A stretch of 29,384 bases of DNA from Kipferlia bialata (Eukaryota > Fornicata). Position 1 is the stretch's first letter. The number at the start of each line of letters is the position of its first letter. The DNA lies in NCBI GenBank assembly GCA_003568945.1, contig BDIP01000137.1, positions 1 to 29,384 of the forward strand. The letters run 5' to 3'. This document shows positions 11,302 through 23,200 of this stretch, in pieces. The notes below the pieces were generated by a model. The model was given only the letters and a program-made list of their open reading frames with translations. It was not told the origin of the DNA and searched no databases. The translations under genes were made by a program, and so were the position numbers.

Positions 11302-11556
11302 ATGTCATTTCCTGTTGTCGACGGAGAAACTCCATCTATCCTGCACATCACAAGGGTCATCAGAGAGAGTCGTCCAGTGCCAGTGTCACTGAAACATGGC
11401 CACTATGCACGTTACATTGCACCTCTCGTCAAAAGAACAGGATGGCAGTTGTTCGCTCAGCATGTGTCGGGTCTTGGCAAGTTGCATCGCCGAAGTCCCG
11501 GTAAGTCACACATTGGTAGGATGGCCCTTAGGGTCACCCTACCCCTGGCATCATGA
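11302..11556 (+). CDS. Weak open reading frame in the convergent spacer, 84 aa
   Basis: An ATG-initiated frame reads MSFPVVDGETPSILHITRVI, later HGHYARYIAPLVKRTGW, and stops at 11556. It is basic and free of low complexity. Codon choice is less biased to G/C at third positions than in the neighbouring genes. A GTAAGT donor-like site at about 11501 suggests it could be a first exon. I recognise no family. It could be a small host gene, a relic of a larger gene or chance; the last cannot be excluded. Confidence 0.2.
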   Translation: MSFPVVDGETPSILHITRVIRESRPVPVSLKHGHYARYIAPLVKRTGWQLFAQHVSGLGKLHRRSPGKSHIGRMALRVTLPLAS

Positions 11557-11689
11557 CACACTTGAGGATCACCTGGGTGTGAATGACAGATCGAATGTCA
11601 CTAGTACCCAGATGCTGTTTTCAATATTCAACAGTGGAGTCTATTGAATGGACATGTACCTTCTGACCCACTGACCTAGCTAGGGTTGG

Positions 11690-11724
11690 CTTGCGACATG
11701 TCGCAAGTCGGCCGACATTGTCGG
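11690..11724. other. Nested palindrome cluster
   Basis: Three perfect palindromes overlap or abut: CTTGCGACATGTCGCAAG (11690-11707, 18 bp), GTCGGCCGAC (11707-11716, 10 bp) and CCGACATTGTCGG (11712-11724, 13 bases with a single central T). The cluster can fold as alternative hairpins in DNA or RNA. It lies about 775 bases downstream of MAT and 365 bases beyond the GH9 stop codon. Its role is unknown; a protein-binding site, replication element or 3'-end hairpin are possible. Confidence 0.75.
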
Positions 11725-12050
11725 TTGTTTTGAGGAGTCTCAGCAAGAGTTACTCCTGCTCAAGAGTGTCACCAATGGAGACTCACCGTTTACTCTTGGG
11801 AGACAAAATGTATTGTTCCAAGCGGGTACGGTCTTTGACAGGGCATGATCCAGATTGTCCTACACTATAGGGTGTAGGGTTGAACGTATGATTCCAACCA
11901 TACAGAAATTCCTATAAGATACTGGCACAAGGCTAACACATTACACCAGTTTGCAATGACTAGCCTACACTCAGTACAACACGAGTAAATCACATTGGGA
12001 AAGGCACTCACATCACACATACATTCCACAACTTGGCCGTAGAAAAGAGA

Positions 12051-12076
12051 ACACACACACACACACACACACACAC
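12051..12076. repeat. (CA)n microsatellite
   Basis: Thirteen AC repeats lie about 13 bases beyond the GH9 stop codon, in its likely 3' untranslated region. Confidence 0.9.
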
Positions 12077-12088
12077 GATTTCACACAA

Positions 12089-15000
12089 TCACCAGGCCTG
12101 CTTGAGTCCGGCTGTACCTACTGGGCTCTCCCTTCCCAACAGTCTAGAGGAACCAGACAGGGTAACTGTAGGCGGGGTAGGGGCACGTCGCCTGGGGGAG
12201 TGGCGCGGGGACGGCTTGGATGTATCACGCTTGATATCCTGGTTCTCTCCATCGGTGTTCTTCCTAGCCCTCCTCTTCCTGCACTGTCTGAATACAATGC
12301 ACCCAATGACAGACAGGAGTAGCAGACCCAGACATCCTACGCCAATGTAGAGGACCCTTGGGGTCAGGAAATGGACACAATATCATATATATAGATGGTC
12401 GTATAGACATTGCACATGTGAATACGTCATATATACCTCATCCAGTCGAATGTCTCGCTGTTCAGTTCCGCTGGATACCCCCCTATCAACAGGGCGTCTG
12501 TGCCCGTACTGAACTGGTCGGTGAAGGCATCGGTCAGGGACAGGACCTGGGGTGGGATGGATAGGATATGGGTATGGATATACTATATACAGTAGTTAGT
12601 GTGTGTAGTTAGTATGTATCGGTCAGGGACAGGACCCGGGGTTATTGTCAGAATATAAAAATAGTGACCAGCAAGGGTAACAGGTATTACAATCGGAAAC
12701 GTTGGGGCATATATAGGGTGTAGATGGGAATGAATGCATTATGACCCTAGTGTACCTCAGGGGGGTTGAGCACCACATCCCATGCCAGTGGCTCATAGGT
12801 GTATGTCAGGCCATCCTCACTGAGGGTGCACTCTGTGCTGCTAGATAGGTAGGAGCTGTCAATGTAGGTCAGGCAGTCAGCAGTGTCGGAGGCCTTTACA
12901 CGGTTGGCAGCATCTGAACTCTCTGTGACAGAGTCCACAGGTCTATCGAGTGAGACAGATAGAGACCTGCCCCTCTGGTCTAGATCAGAGTCAGACACCG
13001 ATGGGAGCAGTACGATGCTGAGGTAGGCAGAGTAACCACAGGCACATATAGTCCAATCTTATGTGCTTTGTAATCCATTCAGGCATACCTAGGGTTGCCC
13101 AGTAGTGCCAGTGCACACGAGTTGACCATCAGGGTCTCTATGCTGTACTCTGAGTACCCAATCACCAGCCACTCGTCTTCATAACGTCTGAGACGTCAGT
13201 GAACGATGTAAACCAGTATCATTACTGTTGACAACCACACACTAAATACATATAGTACACACACTCCATACCTCAGGATGGGGTGTCCGTCCCGGGCATA
13301 CATAGAGGCAGGGTAGTTGATGTCATCACTCTGGACCTGGTGGTTAGGTTGTTCTCAATGTAATAGATATGACTCAATACAAAGCGAACATCGTCCCCCA
13401 CCTTCCAGTATCTGAAGTGTGCATTGGACAGGTGGCTGAAGACCCCAAAGAGAGGCAGACCAGGGTATGGACAGAGGGTGTCATGGGTGGTGAGAGAGGC
13501 ACAGATGTTGTTGGTGGGGTTAATGGGGGACCTCCTGCCCAGCCCTGTGACGTATGTCATGGACTGGGGGTTGACCCCGTACTGCACATCCAATGCACTG
13601 TACATGGCAGAGGTCAGAGACGCCTCAAGGCTGGGGGTGAGGCAGGTGGTGGGTGATCCTTAAGTATATGTATACATGCACTATGCCCCACCTGGTCTGG
13701 GTGTCTGAGTCATACCCACAGAGAGGTAGGAGAGAGAGAGAGAGACGGAGGGCTAGGGAGTAGTGGGCACCATCGGAGAAGGAGCCCCAGCCTGGGTGAG
13801 GAGGGGTGAGTGGTAATTAGCAGAAACATCACACAATGATACCGGATATGTGTATCGATACGCAAACCCAGAGACTCATTCACCCGAAAGTACACCCACC
13901 TATGTTGCCAGGTAACTCCAGTCTGTCAGCGGTCTGGTAGGGATTGGTCTGCAGTCTGAGGGGTGAGATGACTACGGGTGTGTTAGTAGAATGCATACTC
14001 TACAAATAGAGAATATGGACATCAAGTCTGTGTATACATCCACCCCCCTACCTGCCCTGGAGTGTCTGGGCCCCACTGATCCAAGACTTGGCAATACTGG
14101 CCTGGGGTCAGAGCATGTAACGAGTATACATATATTCACACACGTATGTACCCCTACCTGCCTACCCGCGTCCACTCCGTCTACCCCAGCCTCCAGCATC
14201 AGATACTGCCACTCTGCGGCATCCACAAAGTTGGCCCAGTCATTGCCATAGCTAGGGTGAGGGGGGAGGCCTATGGACACATATTCATTCAGTGTGTCAT
14301 AGACATAGAGAGAGAGAGAGAGAGATGCCGCACCCACTCATGGCACTGAACTCGTCGTAGTTGTCTGTGTAGTACTGCATGTAGACACTGTCCCCCGTGG
14401 CTCTGTATAGACACAGGGCTGCCAGCACCCTATTGTCCATGTCCTCACTGTCTGTGTATGTCCCACCCCCAGTGCCGGTGGGGTTGGTCTCAAAAGCTGG
14501 GTCAGAGGGTGTAGAGGCATCAGTAAGTATATGTCCAGTGATAGTATGCACTCGATATGTATATAAGTACCTGGGCTCTGTTCTCTACCCGTAAGCCACT
14601 CCCACCCGGCCAGGGCGGCAGTCAAATACCTGAATGTGAGGTACTAATAGTACAAATATTTCATGTATATTCACATATATCATTACGAATCATTATGTAC
14701 CTCTCACTGAGAGTTGTATCCACCCCTGCCACCAGCCTAGCCATACTGGACAGGACTGCTACACCAGACGCCGTGTCATATGTGGACAGACCCACCAGCC
14801 ATCGGTCACCTGGGGGAAGGGACGGAAGGGTGTGTGAGTAGGGATGAATCATTATTGTATTTAGGCACGTGTGTATGCATGGGGTTACCTGTAAAGTCCT
14901 GCGGGGGGTAGAAGAACCACGTGTCAGACACTAGCTTGTGGAACATGCCTTGGGGTCAGACAGAGGAATATGACAGAGGATAGAGGGTGCATCAGGTACA

Positions 15001-17299
15001 TACACTCTCAAGTGTATCAGAGACAGCCACAAACCAATGTATACACGGTGCACCCACCTCCTTCATCCGTGACTGTAGATATGAGCCACTCTGTGCCGTA
15101 CACTGCCTCCTGCACTATGTCGGGCAGGGTGGCTAGGAGGGGGTGGGAGGCTGGGGGTGAGGGGGTGGTATGGCACACAATAGTCACAGGCCACTATAGC
15201 CTTGCCTGACGGGGGTATCCTGTGTGCGTCTGTGGGGAATGCCGCATAGTCTGTGTCCAGTGCCTGCACTAGGTGCATGACAGTGGCAGCTAGGGTGGGA
15301 AGGTACTTGTTGTAGTCGCCTGTGATTAGAGAGAGGGAGTAATGGTAAACACATACGCCAGATCGGAGACTGGGGACAGGGGTAGAGTGATATAGAATAC
15401 ACACATGTAGATATACACCCACCCACCTGCGTCATGCCACCCCCCTGCATCCAGGGCCACATCTCCTGTCAGGCCAGTACTGGAGTGGTAGTGGGCTGTG
15501 GCGTCACTGGTCACATGGCAGCTGGGCCTGAGGTGGGAGGGTCCTATACTAGAACGACACTACAGTAATTACATTTGTGAACAAGATATATAGATATATA
15601 TCTCGGAGAAGCAGTATGTACCTCGCATACTCGAGATCGGCATAAGGGGTCTGGATATTGCCATTTCCACACCGTTGGTAGAACATGGCTCTGGCTATCG
15701 TGTAGTATGGGAATGTCAGTGCCTGGCCAGACACGGACACGGGGACAGACCCCACACCCTCGACAGACAGGGTGTACTCACCGGCAGATAGGTGGGTCAT
15801 GTCTATACCATATACATCCTCCCCGGCGGCATCCCACCCCTTGTAGAGTAGGGTGGCCACACCAGTGCCCCCCTCACTCAACACGGTGCCTGATGTACTG
15901 TCTGATATAGTGTAGGAGGGGGGGGAGTGGTATGCCTGGGTGGGGGTAGGGGGTGTGGTGGAGTGGAAGGGCACCACCCCAGCGAGAGAGGCAGAGAGGT
16001 GGGTGGAGGATGCAGTCGAGGGGCTGAAGGGCGACCAGAAGCCTATCCCACTCCCCTTGACCCATCCGTCCCATGTCACAGAGCCCTGGGGTGAGGATGG
16101 GGGTGGTGCTCAGAAGAAGTCACAAGTTCTAATGGAGGGAGTATCACTATCATAGTACGTTGCACGCACCTTGTTTGTTGAGAACACGACTGCCCTCGAC
16201 GTGAGGTATGCCATGGCTGTGACCTCCAGTGCCGCATACCCCTCTGTCCCATACTCAGAGCCAAAGGCAGAGTCCAAGGGGACAGGGGAGACAAGGGAGA
16301 CAGACCGGCCATAGGGGTCCATGGTGATGAGTCGCCCATCGGAACAGGCACCCAGTATACTGTAGTCTGGGGGTGAGGGGATCGGAAGAGAGTACATTTC
16401 CTCATTCATCTTGTGTATATACTCACCCATTCTGTCTGCCGCCCCTACCACAGTACAGTCTGAGGGGAGGTCTAGGTTGCCAAGGGCACCCTGAGGTGAG
16501 TATAGGGATGGAGGAGTATATCACAAATGACAATCTCATTCCGCATGTCGACATATACATATCTATACAAAACATCGACCCACCTTGTAATCGGCCAAGA
16601 GGACCCCATCTCCGTAGAATGCTGCCCTGTGCCCAGTGTATGCTATGCCTGTCACACTGACCCCCCCATCTACACCTGTGTCACCCGAGTGTATCTCTCT
16701 GTCATACTCTAGAGCAGGGTCCAGGAGGGATAGGACTGTGTCCCCAGACTCTATGTACCACAGGGACACATACTGCTCCTGCATGGTGCCCCCAACCGAC
16801 ATGTCACAGACAGAGTATACCTCGATGTAAGGTGTCACATGCGTGTATCCCACTGATGCAGCAGTGACTGTGGCCACACCAGATGCTGATGCTGCACTGG
16901 CTGTACAGGCAGGGGAGAGGTCGGTGATGACAGTGGAGTATGTGGACATGTCACTGTGTGGGTAGAGCCTAAGCTCCGACCCCACCACTATCCATAGGCC
17001 ATGGGGTGTGATGGACAGAGAGGTGGGAGTGGTGAGGGAGGTCAGGACCTGCTCCACCACGGCTGATGTCCCTCCCTCGGTACCCACCAGTCTATACACT
17101 GCAGACTCTGTCCATGCATAGCAGAGGTCACTGCCAAAGGCCTCCATCCCTACGATAGCAGAGAGGGATGGTACCCCACTCTCACTGTCACACACAGATG
17201 CTAGGGTGACGCCTGACCCACCCTCCAGCACAGACCAGCAGTACACAGAGGCATCAGAGGGAGAGGGGTGGATGGAGTACAGGGTGGACCCAAAGTCAC
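12089..17299 (-). other. GH9-protein exons 35-55: propeller-like block 3, Ig-like and GH9 domains, transmembrane anchor
   Basis: Exons: 16584-17299, 16427-16490, 16170-16366, 15622-16085, 15427-15527, 15188-15319, 15058-15150, 14889-14948, 14701-14809, 14589-14629, 14334-14496, 14166-14251, 14052-14101, 13900-13948, 13692-13791, 13402-13630, 13272-13336, 13089-13187, 12756-13017, 12437-12546, 12089-12356. GH9 hallmarks: ARAMFYQRCG before the domain, GGWHDAGDYNKYLPTLAATV, LPDIVQEAVYGTEWLIS, AALAGWEWLTG, YVTGLGRRSPIN and SIETLMVNSCALALLG. The usual HxR after the YVTG motif reads TNN. The junction at 15188/15150 is the least certain: it needs a 37-base intron to keep the family frame. The helix VLYIGVGCLGLLLLSVIGCI is followed by RKRR. 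Confidence 0.85.
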
Positions 17300-20200
17300 C
17301 TGGGGGTGGGTGACACACGCAACTGACAAGCAGTACTTGATATGTATAGATATATATATATGTCTCTAGTGACGTACCCACACTGTGTCCTATCCTGGCC
17401 TCCTTGGGGGCCTCTGCCACAGCCATGTAGCCTGAGAGGGGTTAGCGTGTGGATATATACCATATTACAGGCAAAGAGTATAACATATACATGAGTGTAC
17501 CTATATGGTTGGCCTTGACGGCTATGGACTCTGCCGCTGGGTCATACTCTATGTCAATGGAGGCATCTACCATCACATTGCCTGGGGTGGGAGGGATTGA
17601 TGGAGAGGGAACCAGTATACTCTTGCAGACTCATGGTGAAAGAAATACAATGTAAACTGCTGCCCCCCCGTACCTGACTCATCTGCCAGTCCTGACACCT
17701 CCAGGGAGTAGGACACATTGGGAGTGAGGGGAGAGGAGAGCAGCAGAGCCATCTCTGTACGGACCTGGCTGTCAGAGAGAGTCAACGGACAGAAGAGTCA
17801 ACGGATAGAAGAATCAAAGGATAGGAGAGACTAAGTATGGGTAATATATGGGCATTGCATATTTACCACAACTATTCCCCACCTCGGCCTCATCGGAGTC
17901 TCCAAAGCCACTGAACCTCTCAGAGTATCCTGGGAATTAGAGTGTCACTCTGTACCAATATGAATGGAGCGGTGGCACCCTGGCTCTGTACATCCATGAG
18001 ATAGTGTAATACACCCCCCCACCTCTCCTGGCCACAGCTATTGTCCCGTCAGGCCCTGTGACTGAGAATGACCCTGTCGTGTGTGCTGTCTCCACCGTCA
18101 ACAGTTCGGACAGTGTCACCTGCAGCACCCTGTCAGACACGACAGAGACAGAGGAGATAGAGGGGGGGACTAGGTCTAGGACCTGGGGGTGAGGAGCAAT
18201 ACTGGAGTATACACTGGATAACCGCACACCCTCACCTCGATCTCCGCCAGAGACAGACTCTCACAGTTGTCCCAAGATCCAGCACTGTAGAAGCTGCACT
18301 CTGAGGTCAGTACATACGATAGAATGAGGGAAATTATCATGGAGAGAGGAGGATCTGTGTCTGTACCTGGTGCAATGTCTGTGAAGACTATCCACTCTGC
18401 GTTGCCTATACTCCAGGTGTCTGTGACAAGGTCTGACAGGGGTATGTGACACACAGTGTGGGTGTCGGTGGAGAGGTCAGACGAGACATAGTCCTTGAGG
18501 TATACCTCGTTACTGGCGCTGGGGTCAGGGGAAGGGGACATACATGGTATGACTATACATACATGTAGAGCGTCTCACCTGTCCCAAGTGGTGACCTTGG
18601 TCAGTATTCCGTCCCATGTGGCTGGCAAGGGGTTGAGGAAGGTCAGCCTAAGGGCCTGGTAGGAGGTCCAGTTACGCCTGCCCTGGGGAGTTAGGTCATT
18701 CCATAAGTATGAGTTACGTATGCACTTCATATCCCAAACTGGAAAGAACTCCTTATACTATTCACCCATGAGGGTGACATGTATGTACATATATACCTGG
18801 TTAGATGTGTACATCTGGACTGAGGACACGTGCCACAGGTCAGGGGCCAGCACTATCACCCTCTGGGAACCTGGGTCTGACACATCCACAATCTCCTCAT
18901 ACCCGTAGAAGACCTCCATACGGCCTGGGGTGGGAGTGATGAGGTAAAGAATGTGCATGAGTGTTAGATCGACTGCCAGCCCCAACCTGCTGAGTAGTCC
19001 ACTGCGTATATGCTGTCAAACAGGGTGTCTGGGTAGGCGACATTGGAGGGGAAGAACCCTGAGTCATGGAGCTCCCACTCCCTGGGGGTGAAGGGGAAGA
19101 CATGGTACAGTATACATGTACTAATGACAGAGTAGAGAGGATACTATTACATTCAGCACAATACAGTGTAATGGAGATAACAATATAGAGCACCCCCACT
19201 CACTCTGTGTAGTCCAGTATATATACTGCCCCCTCTGTCACAGCATAGTAGTCACCAGTGCCACTGACAGACAGGACATCATCAGTGGTGGGTAGGGCAA
19301 TGGATACCCCTGTCTGGTCATCGGCGCTGAACAGGTAGCTAGACCCGCCAGCACCCACACACAGCACTGAGGGTGAGGGTATGTGTATGGGTCATTATAG
19401 GGATGTCCGTGTGTATAGTCATATGTTTAGTTATGTGTAAAGATTCATATATATATGTGTGGGTGGGTGCATCACCTGTTGCGTCCATGTAGTCCTCGGG
19501 CAGGGGGTCAGCCAGTGCCGCATACGCAGTGGATGTGTATCCCTTGGGTCCCACACTCATGTCTGCTATCTCCAGCCCAGTGTCAAACACCAAGATACCC
19601 TCCCCTGTCTCACTGTCACTTGCTGTGATGTCCAGGGTGTCTGACTCCAGGGTCAGTTGGTACACAGAGGTACCCTGGGAGGTGAGTCAAAGGGGGGGGG
19701 GGTGTATATACTGTGTACGATACATAGGGCATAGCACTCCCACCTGACTGTACACCACCGCACAGCTCTCCACATGCGTTAGGGACCCCATGTAGGCATA
19801 CACACTGGACACAGCCCCGTCCACTATGCGCGTGGAGGTGTTGTTGGTACTGTCCACCAGATACAGACCCCCACCCCCAGCCGTCAGCACAGATGTCTCA
19901 GACCCACACCCAGTCACGTGGGTAGTGCTGTGCCTGGGTGTTATGGGGGACATATAGGGAGTATACATACACGGTGGGGGGATCGCCATAGGGATCAGAC
20001 ATTGAAGGAATAAGGACTCTGAAGTACTCAAGTACATAGACACGTCGGCTACAGAATACCCCACCTGCTCCCTGTATCCATCCAGTCTGCTGAGAACACC
20101 ACTGTGTCGAAGCCAGAGTCAGGGGACACAGTCACCTGTTGGGTGTAAATAGGGATAGAGGGATAGTATTACGGATACGTGATGTCTCTATATACATAGT

Positions 20201-23200
20201 ATATACCTTTAGCAAGTGGCCACACTCTGTCACTGCCACCAGGGTGTATGCATCGTACATCCACCCACTCACGAACTGGCACGTGTCGGTGTCTGTCTCA
20301 TAGTCCCTCAGTGCATCTGACCCAGGCACCAGGGTGAACACATCGGTCACGGGGTTGTAGTGCCACACACCGGAGCCTGGGGTGGGGAATTGTTGCATAT
20401 GCATCATACTCCTAAGGAAAACCCATGTCATACATATCATTTAGTGAAGATGTCATTATAGTATGTATAGATGGTGGATGGCTACCTAGGATGAAACGCT
20501 GCAGGTCCTGGGGACACACGGAGTGGGTACCAGGCCTGGAGTGAGAGATGGGTGTATCTGGTGGGACGACAGACCTAGGGGCAGCCACAGAACTGGGTCA
20601 GCCATGACACTACACACGCCCCACCTAATGCTTGTGCAGCTGTGCTCCGGCATGGGGACTATGCCCCTTAGGGGTAGGTCGGACAAGGCATCGTGATGTA
20701 AGGTCTGGGGGAGACGCGTGGCTACCCACTCTGACGGGTCAGGGGAAGAGCACTATTATGACCGTATCATACACACAAGTACATGTGTAAATGTAATACT
20801 CGGGACACCCACCTGGTTCCAAGTCCCCCTCATCTCTGGACACATGCATCTCTGTGACCCTGAGTGCCACACACGCAGAGGCAGGGGCCAAGGGATCAAG
20901 GAAGTCACCGGAGTATGTACACTCATCTCTAGGGGGTGAGGGAATAGGACACATAAGTTCAAGGGATTACTGATGTGACTCTAATCCACCCTATCACACT
21001 TGTCTACATACCCAGACCACAGGAGCCCTATCCACTCGACATCTGTCAGCCTCCACTCCTCGCCCCCAAAGAGAGAGAGGGACATGTATGCGGTGTGGTA
21101 TGTGTACCCGTCTGTCGATACCGCAGTGTCAGAGGAGTATGCTGATAGGTCAGACACCTCCTCACTAGTGCCATCCCAGCGCTGGGGGGTAAGAGAGAGG
21201 GTAGAGTATAGAAGGTAGATGACAGAGATGGGAGACCAACTCCTTCCGAGGCATATGTGCTTGTGTATCCTAATAGTATAGTACTATCGCCACCTGCATC
21301 TTGACCCCGAGGTCAGAGGGACTCCGGTCAGAGTCTGAGGGAATACCAAAGGTGATGCTGAACCTGTAGGGTGAGGGAGCTATACATATGTGCTATATAC
21401 ATATATACTCTCACACAGAAGCCTCCAGAGTGTCCAGGAGAGAGATAAATCATATGGCAACACTCAGCTACCCCACCTTGTGAAGTCGGAGAGGTCCCTC
21501 CTAGACTCCCCATCCCCATAGAGCTTGTAGCTGCACCCATGCCTGGTGGTGAGATGGGGATGTAAATATGTGTACTAGCCAAATAGACTATGGGAATAGA
21601 TACATACACCCCCATACCATGTGTCTGGGTGGAACTCGAGTGCGATGCCTGTCCCGTCGTCCCCTGTGCCTGTGACCTGGGGGTGGGGGTATAACAGGGA
21701 ATACAATGCCACTCAACATATGAGTATAGAATCATATATACAGACAATAAATGTGTTCACATTCATATATATATGGAACACTCCACCCCTTCCTACCTGT
21801 GCCCCCTCCCACAGCTGTATGGGTGTGGTGAAGACTGAGTTGATGGACATAGATCGGTCGGTGCCTGGGGTCAGGGGGCATCATGGGTACATGTATGTGA
21901 ACAGCACCATTATGCAGTATGGACAGGCAATAGAGACAATGTACATACACTGAATATACAACATGTGTCTATACCTGTGAACAGCACCCCCTCAGCCGAT
22001 GATGTCAGATACACCTGGGGGTACTTGCCATTGTACTTGCTGAGGTGAGGGAGAGATAGTACGGAGGTATATGTCACACAAGCAAAAGAATCCTATGATG
22101 ATAGAGTACAACCCCGTACCCGTATAGCAAGATGTCCTGCCCCCCGTCTACAGTCACTACTAGCTGGGCCAGGTTGCCATCAATGCCGGTGACCTAGGGG
22201 TGAGGCAGGGAAGTATCCAGCTCACACATAAACACACCAAGACTCCATCTAAAGGTAAATACACTATGGTAAGTATCCAAAACTCACCTCCTTGAACTGG
22301 GTCCCCTCCCCCAGGGGCAGTGTGAGGCCTGTGTCGCCTGTGTCTATCATGTCTGATGGGACAGCAGACACAGTGTGGGGGTCAGAGGAATCCCACTCTG
22401 GGGGTCAGACTTGTGATAGTCATTATACACTGGCACATACACTATACTGACCATACACATGAATTACACACAGAGGTAGTCAGACCTATGATGTATGTAT
22501 GACTGTACACAAGTACGATTATACGCCAATATATACACCCCACCTATGATGTCTGTCTGTGTGAGTATGATGCAGTCTGAGCTGTGCCTGTAGTCCACTG
22601 GACTGCACCACACATCGGTGACAGGGCCTGAGGGGTCAGACGGACAGGTGTATACAGAGAGAGAGAGATGCAAATAGTACAAGAGTGAGTGACATCACAA
22701 TACTTACCCAGGTCCTCAGGTATCTGGTACTGCACGTCACACTCAATCACACTGACACTCTCGACGCTATCATCCTCATCCTCCATGGTGCACTGTGACA
22801 CTGTGTACACACCGGTGTCAGTATCCAGTGTGACCACCATAGTCTGGTACCCACCCATGGACACTAGGTGGGTGACAGAGGGGTAGGAGGCAGGGGTGGA
22901 GTCAGAGTCGGACTCACTGTCAGCCTCAGCCTCAGTCTCACCCTCTGTCTCTGTCTCTGTTTCTGTCTCTGTTTCTGTCTCTGCCTCTTCTGGTGTATAT
23001 GGCGTGGCCTCTGGGACCAACCCACACACACACTCCACCCCCTTCTCAACCAGCTCTGCTATGAGTGTGCACTGGCAGTACACGCTGCTTGTCACCTCTG
23101 TGACCACAGTGGGTATGCCTGTCAGAGACTCAGTCTGGTCGGCCCAGAGGTGGATGCCGCCATAGCTGAGTGTGGGAACAGATTAGGGGGATACACCAAT

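Larger units (their letters stand above)
10916..12088. other. Convergent intergenic spacer of about 1.17 kb
   Basis: This region lies between the 3' end of MAT (plus) and the 3' end of the GH9 gene (minus). It holds both 3' flanks, one weak open frame near 11302, a cluster of nested palindromes at 11690-11724 and a CA microsatellite at 12051-12076. Its composition is less GC-biased than the genes. I found no RNA gene and no recognisable transposon. Confidence 0.6.

Noticed and set aside
16085-17431. A gene boundary between the propeller-like block and the GH9 part
   Set aside because: No stop codon, no ATG with a signal peptide, and splice phases continue without a break; kept as one gene.
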